From Desulfovibrionaceae bacterium (GTDB lineage Bacteria > Desulfobacterota > Desulfovibrionia > Desulfovibrionales > Desulfovibrionaceae): DNA of 64,000 bases. Positions 43,192 through 52,017 of this stretch are shown one piece after another; positions within the stretch are counted from its first letter, which is position 1, and every line of letters starts with the position of its first letter. A program made the translations under genes and the position numbers. Under the pieces are notes generated by a model. It was given only the letters and a program-made list of their open reading frames with translations. It searched no databases and was not told the DNA's origin. Where the stretch lies: contig JAVHLG010000001.1 in NCBI GenBank assembly GCA_031082225.1, forward strand, positions 94,739 through 158,738, given 5' to 3'.

Positions 43192-45807
43192 TCACCCGGC
43201 CAGGCCGCCGTCCTGCCCCGGACCCGTCTGGGACGTCGACACGGCATGGACCAGCACCATGTCCGGGGGCACGAAGACGAAACTGACGTCATGCATCTCG
43301 ACAGGGGCCTGGGGAACCTTGATCTCCAGTTTGCGCCGCACGGACTGCCGCCCCTCGAAGGCCGTCCACAGCGTCAGATAGATCTCCGGGGCCTCCGCCA
43401 GAATCTCCCCGGCCCGGTGGCCCAGAAGTCCTTCCAGACGGCCGCGCCCTACCGCCAGGGCGGCCCGGTTGGCCTCGGCCAGCACGAAATCCCCCTCCAC
43501 GAGCCGGAAGACGCAGGCGGGCTGGGGGAAATGCCGGTACAGAAACCGGAAGCGTTCCCGGCTCTCCACCAGTTCCGCCTCCATGCGCCGCCGGTCGCTG
43601 ACGTCGGTCAAAAGGGCCACCACCCGCGACAGCCCGCCCCGGGCGTCGTGTTCCGGAAAAACGCTCAACGATATCCAGCGGATGGCCTCCAAGCCGTCCC
43701 GAGGGATGCCCACGGTCACGTCGCGCAGTGGTTCCTGGGACAAAAAGACCTCCGCCAGGGGGGTCTCCTCGGGCCGCAGGGGCGAGGCGTCCTCCCGGCA
43801 CAGGGCGAACGGGGGCCGCGACAGGGGCTGGTTGAGGATGTCTTGGCTGGAGACGCCTAAAATCTCCAGGGCCTTGCGGTTGACCATGTCCACGCGGCCG
43901 TCTCCGGCGGCGGTCAGCACGCCGACCTCCAGGTTGGAGACCAGTCCCCGGTATTTTTTTTCGCTCTCGGCCAGGGCCAGTTCGGCGGCCCGGCGGTCCG
44001 TGACGTCCCGGCCCACGGACTGGATTTCCGTCAAGCGCCCCTGGGCGTCGAAAATGCCCCGGTTGACGAACTGCATGAAACGCACCCGCCCTGCGCCCAC
44101 CACCCGGTTCTCCACCACCACCACGGGACGATCCGGGGTCAGTTCGGCCAGCCTGCGCTCAATGTAGGCAAGATCCTCCGGATGGGGAAAAGGCCTCCAG
44201 GTTCCGGCCGAAAGCTCCTCCAGGGTCTTGCCGAACAGGCGGCACGAGGGCTCGTTGGCGAAGAGCACCGTTCCGTCGGGGCGAAACCGGAAAATGATCT
44301 CGGTCTGGTCCTCCACCACGGCCCGGTAGCGTTCCTCGCTGGCGCGCAGGGCCCGTTCCATGCGCTGCACCTCGGCCAGACGCTCCCGCAGCATCCGGTT
44401 GGCCTCGCCAAGCTCCCTGGTGCGATTCTGCACCCGCCGTTCCAGCTCGTCATGGGCCAGCCGCAGGGCCTTCTCGGCCTCCACCCGGCGGGTGATGTCC
44501 AGGCCGTAGACATTGGCGCACTGGCGCTCGGGACAGGGAACGGCCACGCAATGAAAATGCCTGGGGGGATACGACAACTCTCCCTCCTGACGCTCCTCCT
44601 CGTCCAGGGCCGCATGGACCATCGCGCACAGGCCGGACTGCCTCCCGGCCTGGGTCAGGGTGTCGCCCGTGTCCGTCCCCCAGAGAAGCCGGGCGGCCGG
44701 GTTGGCGTATTCCACGAGCCCGTCCAGGCTCACCCGCAGGACCGGATTGGGATTGTTCAGGGGAAAACGGGCCAGGGTCTGGGCCTCGCGAATGGCGGCG
44801 AGATGCTCGGTGACGTCGCACAGGGTTCCGGAGATGCGCACCGGGGTTGTGTCCGGGGCGAAGGACGCCACGGCCCGGGCCTGGGCCACGCGCTCCTGGC
44901 CGTCCGTGCGCACGAACCGGAAGCGGTAATCCACCTCGCCCGGTCCGGACAGGGCCGACTCCCGCACGGCCACCAGGATGCGTCGGTCCTGCGGGTGCAC
45001 ATGCCCGAGAAAAAAATCCCAGGTGGGATCGGCCTCGGCCGGTTCGCGTCCGAACAGACGATACATCTCGTCGGACCAGTAGTTGACCCCGGCCACCAGA
45101 TCCCTGTCCCAACTGCCGATCCCGGCCAGGCGCTGGGATTCGTTGAAGCGCCACTGGAGAAGTTCCCGGTCGTCATCCCGGCCGGAGACGGGGCCGGGCG
45201 CCGGACCAGAGTCCGGGCGGCGGACTGGATCAGAGGCTTTGGCGCGGCCTGGATCGGAGGCTGGACCGGCAGAGGTTGCGTCGGAGGCTGGACCAGCAGC
45301 GGTTGCGTCGGGGGGTGGATCAGAGGCTTTGTCGCAGCCTGGATCGGGGGCTGGACCGGCAGAGGTTGCGTCGGAGGTTGGGCCAGAGGCTGGACCGGAG
45401 GATGGGCCGGAGGATGGGCCGGAGGATGGATCTGGCGCGGGACCGGCAGGGATTACATCGCGGCCTGGGCCGACTCGTCCGGCCTGCCCGGCCTCCCCCC
45501 CGCTGCCTTCCGCCCTGCGGACCATGTCCGCAAAAAAGCCGGGGCGGCGGCGGATCGCGGCCAGGACATCGCCCGCCACCTTGCCCGAAAGGGCCAGGAT
45601 CTCGTCCGGACACTCGCCCAGTTCCCGGGCCAGGGCCACCAGCTTTTCCTCGGACAGGGAGACGGAATCGCCGCGTTCGATGCGGCTTAAGTGCGAGGGC
45701 TGCATGCCCACGGCAAACGCCACCTGGCGCAGGGAATACCGCCTGTCGGCGGCCAGAAGCGCCAGACGCTTTCGACGAAGCCGCGTTCCGAGTCCGCCCT
45801 TATCCAT
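43192..45807 (-). CDS. HTH-PAS sensor protein (five PAS domains, no kinase or cyclase)
   Basis: 871 residues from ATG 45807 (a second ATG at 45819 adds four). Order: XRE-type helix-turn-helix (residues about 5-70, YSLRQVAFAVGMQPSHLSRI), a low-complexity linker of about 90 residues rich in Pro, Ser, Gly, Ala, Asp (about 105-205), then PAS repeats beginning near LAGIGSWDRDLVAG, FPLNNPNPVLRVSLDG, YRAVVEDQTEIIFRFRPDG, YRGLVSNLEVGVLTAAGDG and FRFLYRHFPQPACVFRL, with a coiled coil (RLAHDELERRVQNRTRELGE) between PAS 2 and 3. No HisKA, HATPase, GGDEF or EAL is present, so it may act directly as a ligand-sensing DNA-binding protein. Convergent with plsY. Confidence 0.85.
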   Translation of the reverse strand: MDKGGLGTRLRRKRLALLAADRRYSLRQVAFAVGMQPSHLSRIERGDSVSLSEEKLVALARELGECPDEILALSGKVAGDVLAAIRRRPGFFADMVRRAEGSGGEAGQAGRVGPGRDVIPAGPAPDPSSGPSSGPSSGPASGPTSDATSAGPAPDPGCDKASDPPPDATAAGPASDATSAGPASDPGRAKASDPVRRPDSGPAPGPVSGRDDDRELLQWRFNESQRLAGIGSWDRDLVAGVNYWSDEMYRLFGREPAEADPTWDFFLGHVHPQDRRILVAVRESALSGPGEVDYRFRFVRTDGQERVAQARAVASFAPDTTPVRISGTLCDVTEHLAAIREAQTLARFPLNNPNPVLRVSLDGLVEYANPAARLLWGTDTGDTLTQAGRQSGLCAMVHAALDEEERQEGELSYPPRHFHCVAVPCPERQCANVYGLDITRRVEAEKALRLAHDELERRVQNRTRELGEANRMLRERLAEVQRMERALRASEERYRAVVEDQTEIIFRFRPDGTVLFANEPSCRLFGKTLEELSAGTWRPFPHPEDLAYIERRLAELTPDRPVVVVENRVVGAGRVRFMQFVNRGIFDAQGRLTEIQSVGRDVTDRRAAELALAESEKKYRGLVSNLEVGVLTAAGDGRVDMVNRKALEILGVSSQDILNQPLSRPPFALCREDASPLRPEETPLAEVFLSQEPLRDVTVGIPRDGLEAIRWISLSVFPEHDARGGLSRVVALLTDVSDRRRMEAELVESRERFRFLYRHFPQPACVFRLVEGDFVLAEANRAALAVGRGRLEGLLGHRAGEILAEAPEIYLTLWTAFEGRQSVRRKLEIKVPQAPVEMHDVSFVFVPPDMVLVHAVSTSQTGPGQDGGLAG
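45232..45411. repeat. 90-base tandem duplication inside the HTH-PAS linker
   Basis: Bases 45232-45321 and 45322-45411 are near copies over their first 60 bases (both contain CTGGACCGGCAGAGGTTGCG). Next to them GGGCCGGAGGAT-type 15-base units occur three times (about 45393-45432). The repeats keep the reading frame and encode the Pro/Ser/Gly-rich linker. Confidence 0.75.
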
Positions 45808-45814
45808 GGTGTTG

Positions 45815-45843
45815 ACCATAGCGTAAACAGGGAACGGCGACAA
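45815..45843 (-). promoter_or_regulatory. Sigma-70 promoter of the HTH-PAS gene, near-leaderless
   Basis: On the minus strand TTGTCG (45838-45843) and TATGGT (45815-45820) are 17 bases apart. The predicted transcription start is within one or two bases of ATG 45807, so the message would have almost no leader; no Shine-Dalgarno sequence is present. Confidence 0.5.
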
Positions 45844-45944
45844 GCTTTCTGAAAGGGCGTCATTGTAGAAAGACGGCCCCCGGGAGGCCTGCGCGGCGTC
45901 GGCCGCCTCGGCGTAGCCGGGAAACCAGGCCCGGCCTGCGCGGC

Positions 45945-47198
45945 TCAGCCCAGGATGTCCTTGGCCCACAGGGTGGCCTCGGCGTAGATTTTGGCCGCAT
46001 GCGCGGCATCGGCCCCGGTCTGCGCCAGGAGGCCCAGGGCCTGATCGAAACGCCCGCCCTCCAGATCGCCCACCAACCGCAGCAACTGCCCGGCCTTCCC
46101 GGTCTCCCCGCGCAAGGCGGACAGGATATCCTCGGGCAGGGGAAGCTGGGCCGCCACCTCGGCCATGGACTGCCCCAACAGCGCGTCCATGCGGGAAAAA
46201 AGCCCCAGCATGAACAGGGAGTCCGGGCTATACGGCAGACGCCCGTCCCCCTGGGCCAGCAGATCCAGAAAGCGGGCCCGGGTCAGGGACTGAAACGACA
46301 CCTCGCGGCCAAGGGGGCTGTGGGCCATGTCCGACAGCAAAACGGCCATGAGCCATTTGCGCAAGGGATTCTGGCCCATGACCAGCATGGCCTGGGACAG
46401 GGAGACGATCTTGTCCATCCGGTAGAAGGCCGCCGAATTGAGGTATTTGAGCAGCCTGAAGGACAATCCGGCGTCCGAGGACAGGATGGCCACGATCCGC
46501 TCCGGATCGGGATCGGGTCCGGACACCTCCTGCAGCAGGCGGACCTTGGACACCACCCCCACCGGCGGCTTGCGGCCGCTGACCACCTCGGGGCGGCTGA
46601 AATAATAGCCCTGGAAATACGAACACCCGGCCTCCAGGCAGGCCAGGTGGGTCTCCCGGTCCTCCACCTTTTCGGCCAAAAGGGCCTTGCGCCCGGCCAC
46701 AAGGGGCCTGGCGAGCTCTTGCAGACGCCCCGGGGGCAACCCCAGGACATCCACCTTGACGATGTCGGCCATCGCCACGAACGGCGCCAGTTCCGGCTGC
46801 CCCACGAAATCGTCCACGGCCAGGAGATAGCCCGCCTGCTTGATGGCCCGGCAGGCGGCGAGAACCTCCGGGTCCGGCCGGACATCCTCCAGTATCTCCA
46901 CCACGCACAGCTCCCGGGGCAGGGCAAGGGGGGTCTGTCTGAGCAAAAGCCCTGTGGGGAAGTTGATGAAGACCTTCCGGGGTTCGAGCATGGTCTCAAG
47001 AACCAGGGGAAAACCGTCGGCAATGACCTTGGCCGTGGCCGTATCCGCATCGGCCACCCGGGCCGTGGTCGCGTTCGCCGCCTGCCGAAACAACAGTTCA
47101 AAGCCGTAGACCCGCGAATCGCGGTCCAAAATGGGCTGTCTGGCCACGAACACGGGTTCGAAAAACCGCCTCTCCGGCGTCTTGTGCTGCGTGTTCAT
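45945..47198 (-). CDS. EAL-HDOD signalling protein (YuxH/CdgJ type)
   Basis: 417 residues. Residues 1-215: EAL domain of the degenerate kind (FVARQPILDRDSRVYGFELL, VFINFP, VVEILED, AVDDFVGQPELAPF, DIVKVD, LLAEKVED). The EAL motif is FELLFR, and the loop-6 Gly-Thr-Gly is changed to VGQ, so c-di-GMP hydrolysis is doubtful. Residues 220-415: HDOD domain (RIVAILSSDAGLSFRLLKYL). Such fusions usually act by protein contacts and affect motility. ATG 47198 overlaps the stop of the upstream TPR gene by four bases. Confidence 0.9.
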   Translation of the reverse strand: MNTQHKTPERRFFEPVFVARQPILDRDSRVYGFELLFRQAANATTARVADADTATAKVIADGFPLVLETMLEPRKVFINFPTGLLLRQTPLALPRELCVVEILEDVRPDPEVLAACRAIKQAGYLLAVDDFVGQPELAPFVAMADIVKVDVLGLPPGRLQELARPLVAGRKALLAEKVEDRETHLACLEAGCSYFQGYYFSRPEVVSGRKPPVGVVSKVRLLQEVSGPDPDPERIVAILSSDAGLSFRLLKYLNSAAFYRMDKIVSLSQAMLVMGQNPLRKWLMAVLLSDMAHSPLGREVSFQSLTRARFLDLLAQGDGRLPYSPDSLFMLGLFSRMDALLGQSMAEVAAQLPLPEDILSALRGETGKAGQLLRLVGDLEGGRFDQALGLLAQTGADAAHAAKIYAEATLWAKDILG

Positions 47199-47764
47199 GC
47201 CCTCTCCCCCCCGGGGGAGGGCAACGCCGCCAGGCCTTCCCGCGCGTCCAGGGTCTCCTCCAGGACGCGGGCGGCGCGGTCGGATTGGGCGGGATCGGCC
47301 GCCGCAGCCTCGATATGCCCGGCCAGCCGATGCCGCAGTTCCGCCGTGTCCCAGGCCCCGGACGCCTGGGGGCTGGCCCCGGCCCAGGCTGAATACGCCT
47401 CCAGGGCCTTGGCGGCGCGTCCCAGGCGCAACCGGCACAGGCACAAATACAGTCCGGCCGGGTGCCCCTCCGAGCGCCTGGCCACGCGCTCGAACTCCAC
47501 CAGGGCCTGGACATGGCGTTCCATGGCGTACAGCGCCCGCCCAAGGAGCATCCTGGCCTCGTCGTCGCCCGGCGTCTGCCGCAGCCACAGACGCAGGTTC
47601 GTGACCGCCTCATCCATGTCCCCGGCCGAAAACGCCGCCACCCCCCGATCCCGCCAGGACGCCGCCGCTTCCTGCGACGGCCCGGCAGGCGCATCGGGAG
47701 CCCGCCCGGCCATCAACTGAAACATGCCCCGCCGCGAGAGACCTGTCTGGTGTTCCTGGCCCAT
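47195..47764 (-). CDS. TPR-like protein coupled to the EAL-HDOD gene
   Basis: 189 residues. SWRDRGVAAFSAGDMDEAVTNLRLWLRQ and EARMLLGRALYAMERHVQALVEFERVA are tetratricopeptide repeats; AGLYLCLCRLRLGRAAKALEAYSA is a third. The N-terminus LSRRGMFQLMAGR has the twin Arg of a Tat signal but no hydrophobic stretch, so export is unlikely. Its stop overlaps the EAL-HDOD start (ATGA), so the two proteins are probably partners. Confidence 0.8.
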   Translation of the reverse strand: MGQEHQTGLSRRGMFQLMAGRAPDAPAGPSQEAAASWRDRGVAAFSAGDMDEAVTNLRLWLRQTPGDDEARMLLGRALYAMERHVQALVEFERVARRSEGHPAGLYLCLCRLRLGRAAKALEAYSAWAGASPQASGAWDTAELRHRLAGHIEAAAADPAQSDRAARVLEETLDAREGLAALPSPGGERA

Positions 47765-47946
47765 GCGTTTTCTCTCCGGTGCGCACTCCGCGCTGCCGCT
47801 GTCCGGCCGTTTGTTTTTTTTAGAAAATCAATCGGGAACGTCACCAAGGAATATACCCTTTCCATAGGAATTGGAAAAGGCGACGCAGACAATTTTCAAC
47901 ATGCCGGATTTCATGGCAAAAATTTTTTCCGTGGCATCTCGGCTCA

Positions 47947-47963
47947 TTGGCCCGTTTCCTGCT
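47947..47963 (+). promoter_or_regulatory. Candidate sigma-54 promoter
   Basis: TTGGCCCG-N4-CTGCT has the invariant GG (47949-47950) 12 bases before GC (47961-47962), with one change in each half from TTGGCACG and TTGCT. Transcription would run towards the hairpin and the exported-protein gene. Confidence 0.4.
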
Positions 47964-48072
47964 TAGAGAGATGCCAAGCGCGTCGGTCCCCCCAACCGGC
48001 ACGCTGCATGGAAGGTCTCCACCGGCTGCTGCGGCCAACCCCCAGCCTCCTCCCCCACGGCCGCACAGCCCA

Positions 48073-48122
48073 ATGACGCAAGCCGTTTCCGTCTCTCCCT
48101 GGACGGAAGCGGCTTGCGTCAT
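48073..48122. ncRNA. Long near-perfect hairpin, possible structured leader or repeat
   Basis: The 21-base arms 48073-48093 and 48102-48122 pair with a single G-T wobble and an eight-base loop (TCTCCCTG). The outer arm starts ATGACGCAAGCCG and closes CGGCTTGCGTCAT. No T-run follows on either strand. Strand and transcription are unknown; if the sigma-54-like site upstream is real, it lies in the leader of the next gene. Confidence 0.35.
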
Positions 48123-48223
48123 GCCGTGGCCGATCCCGGTCCTTCTGAGTGGGGAGCTGCGCCGCCCCGGCCGGGTTCCAATCCAGGAAGTGACCTCCCG
48201 GCGGTTTTGCGGTAAAGGAATGC

Positions 48224-48610
48224 ATGCACAAATTCGCGTTTTTTTTCCTGGCCCTTTCCTGGCTCATGCTGGCCGTCCCGGGCCCGCCCCTGGCCGCCCC
48301 CGGTCCGGCCGCCCCCGGTCCGGCCCGCGACATCGCCGGGACATGGGAGGCCCAGGTCATGGGCCAGTCGGCCACGGTGGCCTTCACCCAAAACGGCAAC
48401 CTGATTTCGGGCCTCCTGGTCCTGCCGGACATTTCCGGCGCCCAAAACACCTATCACCTCTCCGGCACCATCGTGGGCGACTTTTTTGCAGCCGTCCACG
48501 GCAGCGGGCACATGCTGCGCGGTTGGCTGCGCGGTCCGGACGAGGCCGACGGGGAGCTCCTTCTCACGGACACCCCGCCCATCGCCCTTACGCTGCATCG
48601 GCTGCGCTAA
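48224..48610 (+). CDS. Small exported protein of unknown function
   Basis: 128 residues. MHKFAFFFLALSWLMLAVPG begins a signal peptide (cleavage probably after PPLAA). The mature part (DIAGTWEAQVMGQSATVAFTQNGN, LISGLLVLPDISGAQNTYHLSGTIVGDFF, GSGHMLRGWLRGPD) has alternating strands like small lipocalin-like or beta-barrel domains, but no family is recognised. AAAGGA precedes ATG. Confidence 0.75.
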   Translation: MHKFAFFFLALSWLMLAVPGPPLAAPGPAAPGPARDIAGTWEAQVMGQSATVAFTQNGNLISGLLVLPDISGAQNTYHLSGTIVGDFFAAVHGSGHMLRGWLRGPDEADGELLLTDTPPIALTLHRLR

Positions 48611-48727
48611 GAGACCCCGGTCATCCCGCGCCCGCCCGCCGTCCCGGGAACAGACACGATGCGGCGCGCCCATCAGGCCTCCCCCCGACCCGCCGCTGCA
48701 ATGCCCCGCCATGGGAAGACCGCCGCC

Positions 48728-48756
48728 TTGACACAGGTTACCCGGCATGTTCATTT
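48728..48756 (+). promoter_or_regulatory. Promoter of the hybrid kinase gene
   Basis: A perfect -35 TTGACA (48728-48733) with a weak -10 (TTCATT/TCATTT, 48750-48756) at 16-17 bases. It supports the start at 48809 and argues against the longer reading from 48659. Confidence 0.45.
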
Positions 48757-48808
48757 CCCTCTGTCGGCAGACGGATTTTCCCGTTTGGCCTTGCTGGCGC
48801 GAGAATCC

Positions 48809-51580
48809 ATGAACACACGCACCCCCCTGGTATTTTACGAAAATCTGCGGCGTCTGCGCCAGCAGGCGGCCCTGGATCTGTCTGAAGCGGCCCGCCTGGC
48901 CGCCATGGACAGCGACCGCCTCCGCGATATCGAGGCCGGAAACGCGGACCCGTCGCTTTCCGAAATCTGCGCCCTGGCCCAGGCCCTGGGAACCACGGCC
49001 CCGGCCATTTTGGCCCATGGCGGGACAGCCCCGGAAGGGGACACGCTGCGCCGTCTGGAAAAGGCCTGGGCCAGCACCCCCGACATCATGTGCGTCATCG
49101 ACCAGGATCTGCGCTACGTCCTGGTCAACGACGCCTATCCCGCCCTGCTGGGCATCCCCCGGGAGCGCATCCTCGGGGCCCGGACGGGCCTTTTGCTGCC
49201 CCCCGCCCTCTTCGAGGCGGAGGCCAGGCCCCGGCTGCTGCGCTGCCTTGGCGGCGAGGCCGTCGAATGGCAGGGCTGGTTCGAGCATCCGCGCACCCGG
49301 CAACGGATCTATTGCGTGGCCCGCTTTCACCCCTGGACCGATCCCGCCACCCTGGCCCCCCATGTCATCCTCATCATCCGGGAGCAGACCGACCAGCAAC
49401 GCATCGTTGACGACCTGCGGGAAAGCGAAAAGACCACCTCCCTGCTGTTCCGCGTCTCCAACGTCATCGCCGGATCCGGCGAGACCGAGGAAATCTATCC
49501 CATCATCCGCCGCGTTCTGGGCGAGGTCATCCCTGCCGAGCATTTTTACGTGGCCCTGGCGGACCGCCAGCGGGACTGTCTGGATTTCGTCTATACGGCC
49601 AGCGACAGGGACCGGGATCTCCCCCCTGTGGAACGGCTGAGCCTGCTCACGCCCCCCCTGTCCAAGGAGAACTTCGGCGACTTCAAATGCGGCAACCTCC
49701 TGACCGAGGTCATCCGCACCGCGCACCCCCTGTGCGTCACCCGCAAGGTCATGCGCATGACCGGCATGGCCTGCCCCGGGGCCCTTCCCGAGGTCTGGAT
49801 GGGCGTCCCCATCCGGGTGCGCCAGGAGGTCTTGGGGGTCATGGCCGTCAAAAAATTCGACAGCCCCGCCCGCTATTCCAAAAAAGACATGAACCTCATG
49901 CTCTCGGTGGCCGAACAACTGGCCTACGGCGTGGACCGCCGCCGCACCATGGCCGCCCTGCGCGCCGCCAAGGAGGAGGCCGACCGGGCCAACCGGGCCA
50001 AGAGCGACTTCCTGGCGGGCATGAGCCATGAGATCCGCACCCCCTTGAATGCCGTGCTGGGGCTGGCCGACCTGCTTTTGGCCTCCCGGCTGGAGCCCGA
50101 ACAGATCGACTACCTGGAGACCATCCGCGACTCGGCCCGCCACCTGCTCACCGTGGTCGGCGACATCCTGGATCTGTCCAAGATCGAGGCCAAACGGCTC
50201 GATCTGGAGCACATCGACTTCGACGTCACCGCCGTGCTGCGGTCCACGATCAAGACCTTCGGGGCCCTGGCCGCCAAAAAGGGCCTGTGGCTCAACCTCG
50301 ACCTGGCGCCCAGCGTCCCCCGCCATCTGCGCGGCGACCCGAACCGCCTGCGCCAGATCATCATCAATCTGGTGGGCAACGCCCTCAAATTCACCGAGTC
50401 CGGCGGCGTGACCATCCGCGTGTCCCACGCCGAACCGGCCACGGCCTCCCGGGTGGCCCTGCGCTTCCAGGTCACGGACACGGGCATCGGCCTGCCCCCC
50501 CATCTCTCGGCCTCGATCTTCGACACGTTCCGTCAGGCCGACCCCTCAACGGCCCGAAAATACGGGGGGACGGGACTTGGACTGTCCATCAGCCGCCAGC
50601 TCGTCGAACTCATGGGCGGCCATATCGAGGTGTCATCCACGCCCGGCAAGGGCAGCACCTTCACCTTCACGGCGGTCTTCGTGCCGGGCAGCCCCCCGGC
50701 GAAGGCGACCGGCGACGCGCCGGTCCAGGCCGCCGTGGCCCAGGCCCGGGTTCCGGCCTCCATCCTCCTGGCCGAGGACAATCCGGTCAACGTCAAGCTG
50801 GCCAGCGCCCACCTGCAGAAGATGGGCTACCGCCTGAGCGTGGCGATCAGCGGCCTCCAGGCCTTGGAGGCCCTGGCCCGGGAGCGGTTCGACCTGGTGC
50901 TCATGGATGTGGAGATGCCGGGCATGGACGGCGTGACCGCCTCGGGCGTCATCCGCTCCGGCGGCTCCACCGAACACCCGATCCTCGATCCCGACGTGCC
51001 CATCGTGGCCGTGACCGCCCACGCCTCCCCCGAGGTGCGCCGCCGCTGCCTGGAGGCGGGGATGGACGAATACCTGACCAAGCCCATCAATTTCGGGGAA
51101 CTGGCGGCCATTATCCGGCGGCTTTTGCCCGGGGACGGAGAACCGGCGACCGCCGCCTGTCCCGCCCCCCGGCCGCACCACGCGCCCTCCGGCCCATCCC
51201 CCTACGCCGTTTTGGACACCCGCGCGGCCATGGAGCGCCTGGGCATCGACGCGGCAGGCTACGCCCCCATCCTGGCCGTTTCCGCCCGTGAGATCGAACG
51301 GCGGCTCGCCTTGTGCCGCACGGCCATGGCAGGCGGCAATCTGGCCGATCTGGCCCTGCACGCCCACACCCTCAAGTCCACCACGTCCACCATCGGCGCG
51401 GTGGAGTGCGCGGAATACGCCCGCCATCTCGAACACGCCGCCGACGCCGGAAAAACGGATGAGGCGGCCGCCTGTCTGGACGCCCTGGAGAAGGAACTGC
51501 GCAAGGTAGCCGCCTGCATCCAGGACGCCCAACGTGAGATTGACACCGAGAAACCCACGCCCCCAACCCTGCGGAGCTGA
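48809..51580 (+). CDS. HTH-PAS-GAF hybrid histidine kinase with receiver and HPt domains
   Basis: 923 residues from ATG 48809. Order: XRE-type helix-turn-helix (about 10-65, ENLRRLRQQAALDLSEAARL), PAS (80-195, STPDIMCVIDQDLRYVLVND), GAF (205-395), HisKA with phospho-His in AGMSHEIRTPLNAVLGL (about 400), HATPase with N box NLVGNALKF and GTGLGLSISRQLVELMGG, receiver with phospho-Asp in LVLMDVEMPGMDG (about 697) and Lys in LTKPINF, then HPt with HAHTLKSTTSTIG (about 855). All phosphorelay residues are present. A DNA-binding domain at the N-terminus of a kinase is unusual. It is followed after 4 bases by a lone receiver gene, the likely output. Confidence 0.92.
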   Translation: MNTRTPLVFYENLRRLRQQAALDLSEAARLAAMDSDRLRDIEAGNADPSLSEICALAQALGTTAPAILAHGGTAPEGDTLRRLEKAWASTPDIMCVIDQDLRYVLVNDAYPALLGIPRERILGARTGLLLPPALFEAEARPRLLRCLGGEAVEWQGWFEHPRTRQRIYCVARFHPWTDPATLAPHVILIIREQTDQQRIVDDLRESEKTTSLLFRVSNVIAGSGETEEIYPIIRRVLGEVIPAEHFYVALADRQRDCLDFVYTASDRDRDLPPVERLSLLTPPLSKENFGDFKCGNLLTEVIRTAHPLCVTRKVMRMTGMACPGALPEVWMGVPIRVRQEVLGVMAVKKFDSPARYSKKDMNLMLSVAEQLAYGVDRRRTMAALRAAKEEADRANRAKSDFLAGMSHEIRTPLNAVLGLADLLLASRLEPEQIDYLETIRDSARHLLTVVGDILDLSKIEAKRLDLEHIDFDVTAVLRSTIKTFGALAAKKGLWLNLDLAPSVPRHLRGDPNRLRQIIINLVGNALKFTESGGVTIRVSHAEPATASRVALRFQVTDTGIGLPPHLSASIFDTFRQADPSTARKYGGTGLGLSISRQLVELMGGHIEVSSTPGKGSTFTFTAVFVPGSPPAKATGDAPVQAAVAQARVPASILLAEDNPVNVKLASAHLQKMGYRLSVAISGLQALEALARERFDLVLMDVEMPGMDGVTASGVIRSGGSTEHPILDPDVPIVAVTAHASPEVRRRCLEAGMDEYLTKPINFGELAAIIRRLLPGDGEPATAACPAPRPHHAPSGPSPYAVLDTRAAMERLGIDAAGYAPILAVSAREIERRLALCRTAMAGGNLADLALHAHTLKSTTSTIGAVECAEYARHLEHAADAGKTDEAAACLDALEKELRKVAACIQDAQREIDTEKPTPPTLRS

Positions 51581-51584
51581 CCCC

Positions 51585-51950
51585 ATGCCCACCATCCTGA
51601 TTGCCGACGATTCCATGTTCCAGCGTTTCCAGACCTCCAAAACCGCCGCCGGGGCCGGATACGAGGTCATCGAGGCCAAGGACGGCCAGGAGTGCCTGCG
51701 GCTGATGCTGGAAAAACGCCCCGACGTGCTTCTTTTAGACCTCAACATGCCCGCCCTGGACGGCCTGGCCGTCATGGAACGTCTGGCCGCCGAGGGGGCC
51801 CTCCCGGCCCGGATCTACGTGCTCACGGCCGACATCCAGGACACCACCCGCGCGAGGTGCATGGACCTGGGCGCCCACGACTGCATCAACAAGCCCGTGG
51901 ATCAGGCCGTTTTGGGCAGGATCCTGGCCGAGGCCCGCCAAGCGCTATGA
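51585..51950 (+). CDS. Single-domain response regulator (CheY-like)
   Basis: 121 residues, receiver domain only. Acidic pocket IADDSMF, phospho-Asp in VLLLDLNMPALDG (about residue 51), Thr in VLTADIQD and Lys in INKPVDQ. It starts four bases after the stop of the hybrid kinase and ends 67 bases before cheC, so the three genes look like one operon: kinase/HPt, receiver, phosphatase. Confidence 0.92.
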   Translation: MPTILIADDSMFQRFQTSKTAAGAGYEVIEAKDGQECLRLMLEKRPDVLLLDLNMPALDGLAVMERLAAEGALPARIYVLTADIQDTTRARCMDLGAHDCINKPVDQAVLGRILAEARQAL

Positions 51951-52017
51951 CGACAGGGGACACAGACGGCGTTTTTCGGCTTGCCCGGCCGCCAGCGCGG
52001 CCAAGGAAGGAGCGTTC

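Larger units (their letters stand above)
47765..48223. other. Divergent intergenic region with a sigma-54-like site and a long hairpin
   Basis: Between the TPR/EAL-HDOD operon (minus) and the exported-protein gene (plus). Contents: an A+T-rich left part with a possible minus-strand promoter (TTGGTG at about 47851-47856 and TCTAAA 17 bases on), a sigma-54-like site at 47947-47963 on the plus strand, and a 21-bp hairpin at 48073-48122. No coding frame is convincing. Confidence 0.5.

Noticed and set aside
47841..48122. Minus-strand frame of 93 residues covering the long hairpin
   Set aside because: It begins inside the hairpin arm, is low in conserved patterns and has no ribosome binding site.
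48659..48808. ATG 48659 as start of the hybrid kinase
   Set aside because: It precedes the predicted TTGACA promoter, and the added residues are unlike any domain.
48119..50503. 794-residue minus-strand frame opposite the hybrid kinase
   Set aside because: Shadow of a GC-rich gene, with His/Gly/Arg/Gln composition; the plus-strand kinase has all its motifs.
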